From positions 50,745,788 to 50,809,787 of the forward strand of contig CM066039.1 of the NCBI GenBank assembly GCA_033557465.1: a DNA stretch of 64,000 bases, read 5' to 3'. The notes under the pieces are model-generated. The model was given only the letters and a program-made list of their open reading frames with translations. It made no database searches and was not told where the DNA came from. Below, piece by piece: positions 42,956-54,690 of this stretch. Origin of the DNA: Ichthyophis bannanicus (lineage: Eukaryota; Chordata; Amphibia; Gymnophiona; Ichthyophiidae). Position numbers and translations under genes: made by a program. Every line of letters begins with the position of its first letter. Position 1 is the stretch's first letter.

Positions 42956-43440
42956 AGTCTTTGCACTATCGATTCCACCATCATTACCCTAGTGTATAAG
43001 ATATGGATGGGCACCATTTTATCCTGGGCAATGTGCGGCCAGGGGTGTATTTTTCTTTATCTTTCATGCCATACTGTACTTCATTTGTGGTGTCGCCATG
43101 CTGAGATGTAGTATAAATTTTATATAACCTGATCACCACGTAAAGATACTTGAGGAGAAAACTTGGTTCTCGCCCCCCTAAGAGATACACAGCAATTCAC
43201 CAGCCGCTGCTAGTGAATTTTGATGTGTTCTGGGGGAACTGTGGTGGAGGAGCTGAGGAGCATTGGCTTGAGCTTGGCCAACCCAACGGCATCTCAAAGT
43301 GGTTCCACAGAACAAATGAGGAGAGTAAAAGGCAACTGAGAACATGTTTCGGCAAGTCTGTTTTTTGCTGGGTGCTTGCAGCAAGGGGACGTATGTATCC
43401 AAATCTATCACTTGGTGGTGTGGCTTTGAAATTTTGAGTT
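42956..43440. other. No recognised feature
   Basis: Nothing identifiable. Several overlapping open frames at 43150-43475 on both strands lack motifs. Confidence 0.3.
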
Positions 43441-45340
43441 CCAGACCACCCTGGAAAAGTCAGAAGTGGTGACATTAAAAGTAATAAGAACTGTTTTGGC
43501 TTGGCTAGAAGAGACTATTTCCACAGTAGCTTTATCAGCTTGGGTATTTTATATACCTGGAGGCAGGGAATTTACTTAACCATGAGATGAAAATCAAGGA
43601 AAACAAGCATGTTATTAAACTTGTGGCATCATTGAGAGCTAAGCTTCTCCAGGATGAAACCTGTCCACCAAAATTCTCCATGCTTTTGAACCTAAGGATT
43701 TTGAGCTTTCCAATGGTTCCATTGGTGTTTCCAGTGGAGTCATTGAAACACCACCTTCCTGGGACCTTCGGCATTTCAGGGGAAGTTATATGACCCTTTA
43801 GTAAAGCCTACTTTTTGTCTTCTGGGAGTAGAGAAGAAAAGCAAATGGAGAATGCCTGAGGGAGGATAGAATTATGTCTTTATAGCTTGGACCTTACGAG
43901 GTTATTAAAGAGTGCTGAGGATGAGGTGACTAAGCAAGCCACTTTGTAGTGATCTTTGTTTTTTTTACGGAATAAGGGTTTCATTTTCTCTTTTCATTTT
44001 AGGCAGTGTCAGGCATCATACTGTATTATGGCCAGGAATAATGGATTTTTCCTGATGTTTGCAAGGCTAAACAGACATATAGGATGAAATTTCTTGAGAT
44101 GCACCATGGGTTGTTTCTCTAGGTGCGAAAAAATGTGTGTTAGGTTTCCCATGTAAATAATTGTTAGATATGGGGGAGGGGGGATGCACACAATACATTT
44201 TCTTTGAATTGCCACAACTTCATTACCTTTTAGATTCTAAATGTCAGAGCGTCATTGCTTCCACCATGTAAATAGTTAATGTTGGGCTATTGTTAATTCA
44301 TTGTGTCCATACCGGTATTAAGGTGCCAGTCTCCTTCTTTTTCCGTTTTCTTTGTGCTTATTGACATCGTAATTCTCTTCCTTGTTTTTTCTATTTAGAT
44401 CGCCTACTATTTGTGGGCTAATTGTAGATTAAGTAGGGGGCTTTCTTTCTTTTCTTACTTTTGGAGTGATACTTTTCTTTGACTCGGTACCCTTCTTTTC
44501 TTGAACGAGAGGGTCCTGATTTATATATTTGAAAAAAGCATTAATAGGAAATAAAAGAAGGAAATCAATGCACCTTTGAGCAAATGCAAAGGGTTAAAGT
44601 TCTCCAGAACTTCCGCAGGAAGCCAAATTTAATTGAAAGCACGAAGCTGGTCCTGCTGTTATCGATTTTTCTGCAATGGCCTTGACTCCCTATTAAGTAC
44701 TCTGGCTGCTACAGATTGGAGGTAATTGAAGAGGTCACTTAGAATAACAAGAAGAAATTAGGGGAGTTTGAATAATTGATAGCTGAAAAAAATGAAGGAT
44801 TGATTTTCTCCCTCGTTTCAGTTCTTCCCTTTCTCTTCATCTGAGAATATCCACCTAAGGATGAATACTTCTAGCTTTTGTGGAGTGCTGACCACAAACC
44901 TTGAACTCGTGCAGGAAAACATGCCTATGTCAGATAGGAATCAATAATTGTTGTAAATATGTGTTTTGAGGAGTGAGAGTCGCATTATATATTTGAACAC
45001 GAATTCCATTTCCTTACAGAGAAAGGTATGTTTGGCCTTCATGATGTGCGGTATCAGTGCCTTGAAAAATCAGAAAGAAGAAGAAGCCTGAAACTGCACG
45101 TGTGGGTTTGTGTTTGTGTGTGTGTGCCCGTGTGCATGTGGCTATAAATGTATTATTCTGTTATTGTTACCGTGCACGATATTTCTCCCTGTGTACTATT
45201 TACAAGGTGAGCTGCAAAATTCCGCAGTGTAGAAATTACAACAGCAAATAGGTAAGCTTCATTCAAGAGCAGAAAATCGTAGCGGAGGAAAAACAAAGCA
45301 GGGAAACGGATGTGTGTATTTTTACAGTGCAATTGGCATC
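43441..45340. other. TE-poor stretch, possibly unique host DNA
   Basis: No repeat family, inverted terminus or tail is recognised except a short (TG)n at about 45109-45126. The composition is balanced and without long open frames. It is one of three such islands in the window. Confidence 0.4.
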
Positions 45341-45343
45341 TTA

Positions 45344-46857
45344 GGGGTATGTTTACTAAACCGCGATAATGTCACTCGCGTTAGGTTCCTCAGTAAAGGT
45401 ACAGATGCCCATATAAAGGCATGGGCGGTGCATCGTTACAGCAAGCCGCATCAGCTAACACATGTTACAAGGCGCCTTAGACTAACGCGCGTTACAAGGC
45501 CCAGAACTAGGTCCGCAGTACATGTGGTGCTAGAGATAGGCCCTGCTGTACATCCCCATCACTACCAGTGTGTGACAGGTGTTCCTTGCAGTGCAGCTGA
45601 AGGTAATTTGGTGTCCATCCTTATCCTGCAGTCACATGTGGCCCTCTGGCACCAGACACCACCCAGATTAGTGTGTACCCCGTGTTAGGGTCTGGCTGAC
45701 ATGGGCACCTGTTATCAGGGCAGAGGGGTGTCTAGACCTGCATGAGGTTTGTGTAGCAGTGTCTTTATAAGGTCAAAGTGGTATACACTACATACCACAA
45801 AGGGCCCACATCACCCTTTTTGTAGGTAAGGGACAGGTGCCCCAGCACCAGTGAAGCAGCCTCCATCCTGCTGTCATAAGACAGCCCGCCATGGTTGGTG
45901 GGCCAGAGCCACAACTGTGACTGGGGCAGTGGCAAACCAGCAGCAATGATGGGATTAGGGCTAGTAAACCCCAACTGCCTCACACCACTGTCTGCCAGTC
46001 ACAAGCAGACAGCACAGTCAGACTACACCTTATAGGTATTCCAACCATGCACAGTCTATCTGCAGACAGTCCACTAGCCAGTCCATTGCGCATGCTCAGA
46101 GAGGAACTATGTGCACCAAGCAGGCATCTCAGTGATTGCAGCCCAGCACTGGTAATACAAAAGTAACACTGGATGAAAATAGTGTAGTGTGCTATGTGGG
46201 AACCTAGACATGCCATGGTCACTGCTCGGTCAGAGTGAGTGCCCTCCCAGCATGACATGCTATGGCCACCCTGTCCATGCAGGTGGTAGTTGTGCACTAC
46301 AGTGTCCCAGCCAGTGCCCCACACCCTGTGAAGATGCATCCTGGCCAATCTGCCCTTTCTGGGCCATACCCACAACACCTTGCTCCTCATTATGCACATA
46401 TTCAGGCTAACGTTGGTAACAGTGGGACATTTTGGGCCCGGAGAGGGGTGGGCAGCCACAGAACAATGGATAGGCATACACACACACACACTCCTATTGC
46501 AGCATTGTGCAAAGATAGGGGTGGTTGGCAACCCTGCCCGCCACACTGGTCCTGATCACAGTGCCGACATTGCTAAACTGTGCAGGAGGTAGTAGTAGTG
46601 CTCTGGTGATAACTGCAGCTCAATGCTGGGGCCAACAGCCTGACTCTCCATACATCTTTGGATTGTGGAGCCTGTGTGAGTGGGTGTTTGTACCCCTGTT
46701 CGCTGCTGCTTGGGCTTTGCACATGTTGCTGTTGCATCTGCATTGTAGGGTAAAATATAGGGACATGCTCTGCAGGAACCACAGCTGGGACTTGAACCTG
46801 TGACCCTCTGCTTCTGGATACACTGGATAGGTGTACAGCACCACACTGTTGCCCACA
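45344..46857 (+). mobile_element. Large-family element, copy 2, with internal deletion and lost right end
   Basis: The first 150 bp match 37004-37150 closely, starting GGGGTATGTTTACTAAACCG. The sequence then jumps at about 45500 to the equivalent of 38436 (CCAGAACTAGGTC) and follows 38436-39785 with few differences to about 46857. The deletion of about 1.3 kb removes the AAGGTGCC block and tRNA-like module 1. Module 2 is kept. The right terminus is replaced by LINE sequence. Confidence 0.85.
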
Positions 46858-47330
46858 AGGCCCTGTCAGATAAAGCTCCTACCTTTCCACCCTCATCGCT
46901 GTTTGCAGTCTCTCCACGATCACAGACATGTCATTCCCTCTCCTGCCCGCACAAAGTTCAAGTCGACAAGACTTTTTTTCTCTGGCCCCATCCTTTTGGA
47001 ACTGCCTGCCCTCTCACATTCAGTTACAATCTTCCCTTCCCAAATTCAAATCCCTTTTGAAAACCTTCCTCTTTGAACAGACTTTTGCCGAGATGCTCTC
47101 TAGGCTGCAATCACAACTGCGTGACTATCTGTCTGACTATGGGGTCGATTCCGTGCAGTGTGTAGCGGGGCTGGACATCCACTTTTAATGTACAAGGTGT
47201 ATAAACGTGACTATTGCATGTAAAAATATCTGTAACCACCAGCACCGGTAGAAAAGTGTGTGCATATGTTCAGTGTGTGACTTTTCCTGGACTCCGGCTT
47301 GAGTCCTGGATTCCAGCTTGTTTATAAATC
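46858..47330 (+). mobile_element. L2-like LINE 3' fragment
   Basis: The plus strand encodes DFFSLAPSFWNCLPSHIQLQ then LPKFKSLLKTFLFEQ (about 46970-47080), the L2-type C-terminus. A stretch of 3' UTR follows. It joins the truncated large element directly. Confidence 0.7.
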
Positions 47331-48530
47331 TAAACTATTGGCGAAGCCCCAATATTATTAAAGGGTAAGAGGCATGGCCGCTCTGTGAAGACACAGAGCC
47401 AGACAGGTAAGAATTGGAAAAAAGTTGCTTAAAACTTCATCCTACTGACATCATATGGAAGATCCTCAGTGGTGATTTTCTGTCAGGTCACGGTCCTGGC
47501 ACCTTTCCGACTTTGTATCCTTTGCCCCAGTTCAACCGGAATGAAGGTGGAAACTATTGCCAGCTCGGTCTGATGCTTTTTGATTTTTTTTTAGAAGCTT
47601 CCTACGGTAGATACTGTGCTCAGATATTGGTATTTTCAGGGTGATGAAATGCACAGGGCTGAAAGTCTGGGGATGCCATGCAGTGCACTCACCGCGTGCA
47701 AGCAATGTACATTTCATCCTCTCCTATGGCTCACTCACTGCACAAACAGAATGTCAACAGTAAATCACATCTTCTGCTTGACTGCTGTAACCAGTGTTAA
47801 CTCTCAGGAAAAACCTACTGCGGCCTCAGTTCCCACAGTGCTCTGAAGAAACAAGAATGATGCAGTAAGGCAAAAAAAGTTTGAATGTTTTCAGTGGTTC
47901 ATAAGAACAATAATACCCTGTAGGTGGGGGATTACCTGCCAGGCAATGGATAGCAGCCTGTAGTGCTAGACCTCTGCACCAGGGCAACAGCTGGCAGAGA
48001 AGAGCATGTCCTTAGGGGTTTAGTGCTTAAACATCCTTTCATATTTCTATGAAAAGATTTTGGTAAATTCATCTGATGAGCTGTCAGACTGCGGCTCAAA
48101 GGGCTCCGAGCAGAGAGCATTCTGCTTTTACATGTGTTGTCATGAATGTTTAACAGTGTTTTCGTGCCCCTTATGCGCTGCAAATCCCAAGAAGTATTCC
48201 GATCGACCTATGTGCCTCTTTTTTTTTCATTAGGAGAGACTTTGCTGAAGGTTTTCAGCAATTTTTGTACTCAGTAAATCTGTTCTGCTGTTCTGAATGC
48301 TGCAGTTTAATTCCTGAAAGCACTTTCTCTCTGTCCTTGTCTCTTTTCTCTGCCTTTTGCTCTTTCTTTCTTTCTCTTTCTCTTCCTGTCCTTTTTATTC
48401 TCCTCTAGGAATGCACATTTTAATTTCATTGAGGTTTATTTCATTATATCATGCACCTTTTATTTAGCATGCACTAAATAGCAAGCACTAAAGCAAAATA
48501 ATGCATGCTAATCGGAGATCATTCATGTTA
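47331..48530. other. No recognised feature
   Basis: No family is recognised. A CT-rich run lies at 48330-48400. A short minus-strand frame at 47932-48183 has no motif. Confidence 0.3.
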
Positions 48531-48534
48531 TTTT

Positions 48535-48735
48535 AGGGTTGTTGTTAAGTGCCGTTGAGTCGGTGTCGACTCATGGCGACTCTCTGGATAGTTGTCCTAA
48601 ACTGTGTTCGGTCTTCAGTCAGGCGGCTCATTGTTCACAGCATGGCACCCATAGCTACTGCTATTGTATCAATCCATCTCATTGTTGGTCTTCTTCTTTT
48701 GCATTGACCTTCCATCTTTCCAGTCATATGTGAGG
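48535..48735 (+). repeat. Unclassified interspersed repeat, GCCGTTGAGTCGG type, copy 1
   Basis: Begins TTGTTGTTAAGTGCCGTTGA and contains the dyad GAGTCGGTGTCGACTC (48557-48572), then GCGGCTCATTGTT. A second copy lies at 49405-49490. A related piece is at about 23975. The family looks like a short retroposon with no coding capacity. Confidence 0.65.
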
Positions 48736-49005
48736 ATCATACACTCACTACAGTGCTCCCCAGTACTCCATTCATATGTGGAGATCCCATACTCACTGCA
48801 CTGCTTCCCAATACTCCATTCAAATTTGAGAATCCCACACTCATCACAGTGTTCCCCAGCACGCCATTCAGACTGAGGATACCACACTCCCGTCAATGTT
48901 CCCCAGTACTCCATTCATACATGAGGATTCTACGCTCACTGCATCAATATGAGAAGATTCCACATGTATCTCATTGCTCCTCAATATTTCATTCATATGC
49001 AGTCT
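48722..49005. repeat. Minisatellite, about 48-bp unit, about five copies
   Basis: Units start TCATATGTGAGGATC and equivalents at about 48722, 48770, 48819, 48867 and 48914, each with an ACTCACTGCA...CCCAGTACTCCAT part. Later units are shorter and more diverged. Apparent open frames through it come from the near-multiple-of-three period. Confidence 0.8.
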
Positions 49006-49400
49006 TACCTACTACTTCATTCATGCTGACCACAGAGGCTCAGAATCAATCTGAGAAGATCTAGAAACTGCCAGATTCTATATCCATTTGTACCTTAAAC
49101 AGAAAGCCTCTCCATTTACAATGTCTGACTCATCCCCTTGGTCTACTGGCATCTGCTTACCTGTTGGAAAAAAATGTAATTATTCATTTTTCTAAATTCA
49201 AACTCAAGGCAAGTTACAAATTATTTATTTATTTAGATATACAGTATATGTTCCTTCCCTTTATGATAAATTACACTTGCCCGCCCACTCTTGGTAACCC
49301 ATACATATAACCATTTCCCCAATACAATACAGTAGTTCTGATTAACTCCATCCTTTGACTACCATACTAAACAACAAAACAACTGCAAATGTTTGGTTAA
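49006..49400. other. No recognised feature
   Basis: AT-rich sequence with a short TTATTTATTTATTTAG run at about 49220; nothing else identified. Confidence 0.3.
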
Positions 49401-49404
49401 ATGT

Positions 49405-49490
49405 TGTTGTTGTTAAGTGCCGTCGAGTTGGTGTCAACTCCTAGCACACCTTTGTTCGGTCCTCAGCCAAGCGGCTCATTGTTGATAGAG
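49405..49490 (+). repeat. Interspersed repeat, GCCGTCGAGTTGG type, copy 2 (partial)
   Basis: TTGTTGTTAAGTGCCGTCGA, then GTGTCAACTCCTAG and GCGGCTCATTGTTGA, match copy 1 at 48535 with a deletion in the middle. Confidence 0.65.
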
Positions 49491-49816
49491 TGAAACATAG
49501 AAACATAGAAACTTTCTTTCAACACAACCTTCTTGATGTTATCCCATAACTCTTCTGGAGCTCTGTCATTTGTATCTAAAGCAACAAATCATTAGCAGGA
49601 ATTATTCATTTTAACATGCCCTCTTTTGTGTTAGTGGATACTAAATTGAAATAGTGAATTCTAAAATAAAACAAAACACAAATCAAAAAAACAACAAATG
49701 TCAATGGAAATGCTCCCCCCACATTCCTCCTCTCCTCCACCTCCTTCCTGTCTTCCCTCCACATTCCCATCACTCCTGTGCCTCCTTAAGCCCATAATTT
49801 CTTAGGATACGTAGAG
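49491..49816. other. No recognised feature
   Basis: GAAACATAGAAACATAGAAAC at 49493 is a short tandem duplication also typical of CR1 3' flanks. The rest is unassigned. Confidence 0.3.
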
Positions 49817-49990
49817 CAGGGCTTCACAAGCCTGTCCTGGTCTTACAGCCAGTCTGGTTTTTCAGGCTATCCACAACAAATATGCATGGTGGGCTTCTAA
49901 TGTATGCCTATTTATCCTGTGCATAATTATCTTTGATATCCTGAAAACCCAACTGTCTGTGGGGTTCCAAGACAGATTTGGGAAGCTCTA
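49817..49990. mobile_element. hAT MITE, same family as 3295-4372
   Basis: The left end (CAGGGCTTCACAAGCCTGTC) and reverse complement of the right end (AGAGCTTCCCAAATCTGTCT) are degenerate inverted termini. The interior contains TTTCAGGCTATCCACAACAAATATGCAT and its inverted partner, the family hairpin. The target duplication is not certain. Confidence 0.7.
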
Positions 49991-50114
49991 GCACAGAGCA
50001 TTCAGGTACTGCTCTATAACTCACCAGAGTTGATCTGTACATTAAAACCAAATAGTACAGCGTATTGATGAGGCTGATAATTGTTTCATATTCTGGAAAC
50101 ATCTTATGTCATAT

Positions 50115-50700
50115 ACTACTGCCTTACTTATCATTTGTATAGCGCTACAAGGTAGACACAGTGCTGTATTTATGCATGTAATTGTAAGAGACAGTCTCTG
50201 TTCCATAGAGCTTATAATCTATTCCAGACAGACAACACAACAAATTGGGTACTAGGGTAAATCTAAGAGACGTGACAAAGACACATATAAATGGTGAACA
50301 GGAGCGTGAGGGGACCAAGAACCAAAAGCAGCCTCAAAGAGGTGGGTTTTAGCCTGGGATTGAATAGGGCCAGAGATGGAGCCTGACGCACTGACTCAGG
50401 TAGCTTGTTCCAGGCATATAGAGCACAAGGTGGGACAAAGAAAATCTGGAGTTAGCGGTGGAAAAGATGGGCCCAGATAAAAGGGAGTTGCCAAGGAGGG
50501 GTGTAGGGAGAGGTAAGAGAGAAAAGGTAGTGAGGAGCCACAGAATAAATGCACTTATAGGCCAGTAGGAGAAATTGGAACTGGATGCAGAAACGGATAG
50601 GAAGCCAATGAAGTGACTTGAGAAGAGGGGTTATTTTGACGATAGCGACACTGGTGGATTAGCCACAGAAGAATATAGTGCCACAGAAGGGTTGCAGCTG
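50115..50700 (-). mobile_element. LINE/SINE-like 3' region (minus)
   Basis: Reading right to left, the sequence resembles a widespread LINE 3' part ('cacctctttgag...'; 'gctctatggaacagagactgtctcttac'; 'tagcgctatacaaatgat'). The coding part is too decayed to align. Confidence 0.5.
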
Positions 50701-50724
50701 TATTGGGAGAGAATTTTAGGACTG

Positions 50725-50860
50725 CCTAATCGTGGTGAACCTCAAATGCATTGTAAACTCCATGGAGCAGGGATGGTCTCCTATGTGTATTGGTTCCGCG
50801 CTGCCTGTGTCTAGTAGTATTCTAGAAGCACAGTAGTAATATTGTAGTCGGGCCCTAGAT
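50725..50860 (+). mobile_element. L2-like LINE 3' UTR piece (plus)
   Basis: 'Attgtaaactccatggagcagggatggtc...ctagtagtattctagaagcacagtagtaatatt' parallels the 3' UTR at 3970-4095 (attgtaagctcc...agcagggactgtc...gtgctgaatagtagtcgtag). Confidence 0.6.
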
Positions 50861-51360
50861 AACTGCAAGGAAGCACTCAGGGAAATAGAAGCTGACAAAC
50901 AATGAAATGCACAGTCCAGCTGTTGCTCCAAGAAATGGCTACCGTGCAGGAAACCTTCATCCACTGATGCACAAACTGCCTGAAATTCATTTCAATCTCC
51001 TCTTGCTTGCTTCATGACCCTTTCAGCATTTTGCTGCAGTCATGCATTTGAGGAACTGATCTTCTGAACTAGGCCCTCTTGGGGGAGCAGCCCTCCAAAG
51101 AGGACCAGATCTCCACATGCTTATGATTGTTTGCTCTGTGCTCTGTGGTACTGAATTCTAGCAGCTTTACCTGTTTCTGAGGGGAAGAAGAATTAGAGTT
51201 AGCTTGCGCCTTTTCTCAGAAGTTCATGGTAGGTTGCATTCAGGTGCAGTGGAATCTTGACTGATGATTATGCCTTGTACACGACGTACATGAAAGAAGG
51301 ACATAAGAGAGGTTTAGAGACCATATAGATCCTCATTTCTGAGGAAGATGACAAGCAGTG
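50861..51360. other. No recognised feature
   Basis: Unassigned sequence between a LINE tail and a SINE. Confidence 0.3.
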
Positions 51361-51361
51361 G

Positions 51362-51575
51362 GAATGGAGGCGTAGCCTAGTGGTTAGGGCAACAGTCCAG
51401 CACCAAAAAGGCCAGCATTCAAATCCCATTGACACTCCTTGTGGCCTTGGGCAAGCCCCTTCACCCTCCATTGCCTCAGGTACAAACTTAAATCGTAAGC
51501 CCTCTGGGAACATGCATGTAATTCACTTTGAACTCTTACTGGAACAACGTGAGCTAAATACAAATAAATAAATTA
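51362..51575 (+). mobile_element. tRNA-headed SINE, best copy
   Basis: The head has an A-box-like TAGCCTAGTGGTTAGG (51374-51389) and a B-box-like CATTCAAATCCC (51416-51427) at tRNA spacing. The body has 'ttgtggccttgggcaagccccttcaccctcc', then 'aattcactttgaactcttactggaacaacgtgagctaaatac' and an (AAAT)n tail. It is presumably moved by a partner LINE. Copies or parts are at 22335-22550, 24062-24176, 31505-31670 and 52722-52880. Confidence 0.85.
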
Positions 51576-52720
51576 TGGAGTGGTTTAATGTAGCAATGTT
51601 GTTTTGCCAATAAGCAGAAACATCACCCAGATACACTCTGAAGAAGCAGTTCTACTGCATAGCAGAATGACATTTTACCCTCCTAACACTTGGCGTAAAC
51701 CCTTTTCTCTTTCAGATCCTGATGGCTTTTCATTCTATTGTATCACTATGTCCTGTATTACTCAGCACATCGCACATCAGAGTCTGTCTTTGCCTTGATG
51801 GCTGATTCCTCTAATGAAGAGGTGTTGACCTGATTAACCTCTCAATATACCAGAAACGCTGTAAAGTTCCACTAACCTATACGTGAATGGCATATAGAAT
51901 TCAGAGAGGTAAAAGTTACAACAATCGTAAGTATAGCAGTAATGGAAGGTGCCTACACTATTCAGCTCATAAATTTTGTTCAGCTTTTCTCTATCCGTTG
52001 AGCTGCATCTTATGAGAAAAATAGAGCACCATCTACCACTACTGGAAGATCTGGCAAGAGCCTCCATCTTTTGATGGCCATCAGTGGCCATCTGTATTCT
52101 TCTTAAAATTGATAACCAGTGCCATGATTATTACATCCCATGGGATCATGTTCTAACCCTGTAACACTCATGTTAATAAAAGAAGAACATGCCATATTGA
52201 ATCAAAGTAAAGGTTCATCAGGACCAAAATTGCACAGAATACTTAAGGTACAGTCACACCATGGAACAATTCAGAGGCATAATGATATTCTCTGTTTTAT
52301 TCTCCTTTCCTTCTCTAATAATTCCTAAAATTTGGTTTGCCTTGCTGAGTTGAAGTCAAAACTCATACTTCATTTTAAAATTAAACACATCCTAGCTTAA
52401 TCTTAATATTATTCCTTGTATGTCCCTTCATGTCGCACCTATCAACAAGGAGAGCATAGCTGTGAATAACACGCAAGCACATTTAAGGAACCTCTCCCAG
52501 AAGTAAAATCATATTGAAATTAATAAATAAAATAGATGCACAGATGAACTGATACAAAGCCTACCCTGCTCTATCCCCATAGGGAACAGAGAATCTTTTA
52601 AGTAACCTGGATTTTATGTCCAGAACTCATTTGACACTTCCATAATTCCATGTCATGTCTCCTAAACTCCAGCTTACAAGGGTAGAGAACGTTTTTGCTT
52701 GCATCAGTGTTTAACAGAAT
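51576..52720. other. No recognised feature
   Basis: AT-rich sequence without a recognised family. Short open frames lack motifs. Confidence 0.3.
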
Positions 52721-52721
52721 G

Positions 52722-52880
52722 TTTTATTTAGCTCATGCCTTTTCACTGGTAGCTCAAAGTGAGTTACATGAGTTACAGTCAGGAATAGCAGCTCTTTCCC
52801 TGTACCTAGAGAACTTCAAATGAAAATTTGCACCTGCCTGAGACCAAAGGGCGCATCAGTGTGATTTGAACTTTGCCTTC
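52722..52880 (-). mobile_element. tRNA-headed SINE, minus strand, head truncated
   Basis: On the minus strand it has AGTTCAAATCACAC (B-box-like), a shortened body, then 'aactcactttgagctaccagtgaaaaggcatgagctaaataaaac'. This matches the 3' part of the SINE at 51362-51575. Confidence 0.75.
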
Positions 52881-52938
52881 GTTGCTGTTCCAGCCTTGAT
52901 GCTCCTCCTCCATGCCCTTCAGTTAAGGAGCACATTAA

Positions 52939-53800
52939 GATGGTAATTTTATAAGGGAGAACCTAGTTTAATGGGGCAAATAAATGCCTATTTTATAAAG
53001 GCACATAAGTGCCTGTGTGTTAAGTCAGCTCAGTCTCAAGCTTGCAACTTTGGGGACCAGAGACTGGTGGCTTATGTAGGCATAAAGACCTCTCAACCTA
53101 GAAGTGGAGGACAGGAGAAACATCCTAGAAGCAGGTGAAGGAGAAGCCTACCCCTGGAGGAACCCATTGGACCAGCAAGAGGTGTATCCTATTGTATACC
53201 ATATATAAGTCAGAAACACTCTTGCTGGCTCAGCAGTTTTTGGTGGACCTGACCTGTGTCTATTGTCAGTCCAACTTCCTTCGCTTTCATTGTGAAGAGT
53301 TTGCTTCCAAGCATTGCTTGCTTGTTCCTCCTGCTCAAAGCCAAGACTTCTGATTCCTGAACTTCACCTGGTTTCTGTTCCAGTCCTGCCATAGCTACAT
53401 CCGATGACTCCTTATCCGCATCTGGTCCCTGCTTCAGTCCTGCCATTGCTACATCTTCTGGTTAAAGATCCTGCCTAGTTCCTGCCCTGGGCCTAACCTC
53501 CCCATCCATGTTCCCGCCCAGGATAAACTCTAATATTAAGAATCTTTAGAAAATACCAGCAGCGTAAGCGGCAAAGATTTTTTTTAAATACGTGTATAAA
53601 TTAGTGGATTTTATAATCTGTGTGAGTACGTACTCACTCCGTCCACACTCTGATCAATCTTCATCCTGTACAAGCCTACCAGCAATGCACATACCATCGT
53701 GTTAGCATGCATATGTTTACGCAGTTGGAATTTTATAACAGTACATTTACACCCACACGTGACCACATACATCTGAAAATGACTCTATAAAATTACCCCC
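52939..53800. mobile_element. PIF/Harbinger-like MITE with TAA duplication
   Basis: The left end GATGGTAATTTTATAAGGG and reverse complement of the right end GGGGGTAATTTTATAGAGTC are inverted termini. TAA is at 52936-52938 and 53801-53803. The middle (about 53020-53570) is different in texture and may be a later insertion of unknown type. Confidence 0.65.
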
Positions 53801-53803
53801 TAA

Positions 53804-54400
53804 AAGGGTAATTTTATAAAGAGGTGCTAACAATGTACGTTAATGTCGATATTTTAGACATTTACATGTGTATAAACTATGGACTAGCGTAAAAATACAT
53901 GGCCCTACTTTCACTGTGGTTCGGCACTTATCTGGATTGTAACATAGACTAGCTTTACATGTGACCTATGTTGCTCATATAGGTGCCAATCGAAAATCCG
54001 CTAACTAATAGCACCCACACTGCCCTCACTCTGTCGCTGGACCACCCCTGCACTAACTAGATAGTGCCAGGTGGTCTGTGGGGATATTTGACGGCACCAT
54101 TTGGATAGTGAGGCTGAATATCATGGTCAGCATTCTTAGCCTGCCAGCATCCCACTCGCTGACTGGCTAAGGGTTCTGAATATTGACCCCCCTCTGTGTT
54201 CGGTTGAAAATGTCTTCTGAAATTACTGCCTGCACTCTTTGGCTCTTGTATTTAAGCCTTCACAGATTGTCCTTGGCCTAGGTCTTTCCATCTGGGTTCC
54301 CCCTGCAGTCAGGCATCTTATACATAAGGCTTCTGTCTTTATTTTTCACCTAACTGGGGTGTTTTTGAGGATATTAAAAGTCAGCAGGCCCGATGTTTAA
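53804..54400. mobile_element. Second MITE-like sequence, left end abutting the previous one
   Basis: It starts AAGGGTAATTTTATAAAG directly after the shared TAA at 53801-53803. The right end is not identified. A GAATATTGACCCCCC word at 54178-54192 may be another terminus. Confidence 0.4.
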
Positions 54401-54690
54401 GACCATTCATCTCGTTTTCAGGATAAATGGCATTGACTGCAGCCAGAAACGATTTGCAGTAACATTATCTAGATAATGCCACTGAAAATCTTCACACAGC
54501 ATTATGCAGATAGTGCCATGGCAGTGGGAGGGCGGAGTCGGGATGGATTGGCAAATTATCTGGATAGTGGCGCTGCAAATTGCCGTGATCTGGAGAGTGG
54601 TCGTGGTCGCTGACATTCCTGGATACTCAACACCGCTAGCTGGATATCAGTCAGTTCCAGATATCTAGGTCTATTTTTAAATGCTTCAGC
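54401..54690. repeat. MITE-like sequence with repeated TATCTGGATAGTG words
   Basis: Short variants of TATC(T)GGATAGTG/TATCTAGATAATG recur several times between 54463 and 54600, and ATATCAGTCAG closes the segment. There is no coding content. Confidence 0.4.

Noticed and set aside
48722..49005. CRISPR-like array
   Set aside because: The units are directly adjacent and diverged, without unique spacers between identical repeats. It is a minisatellite in a vertebrate genome.
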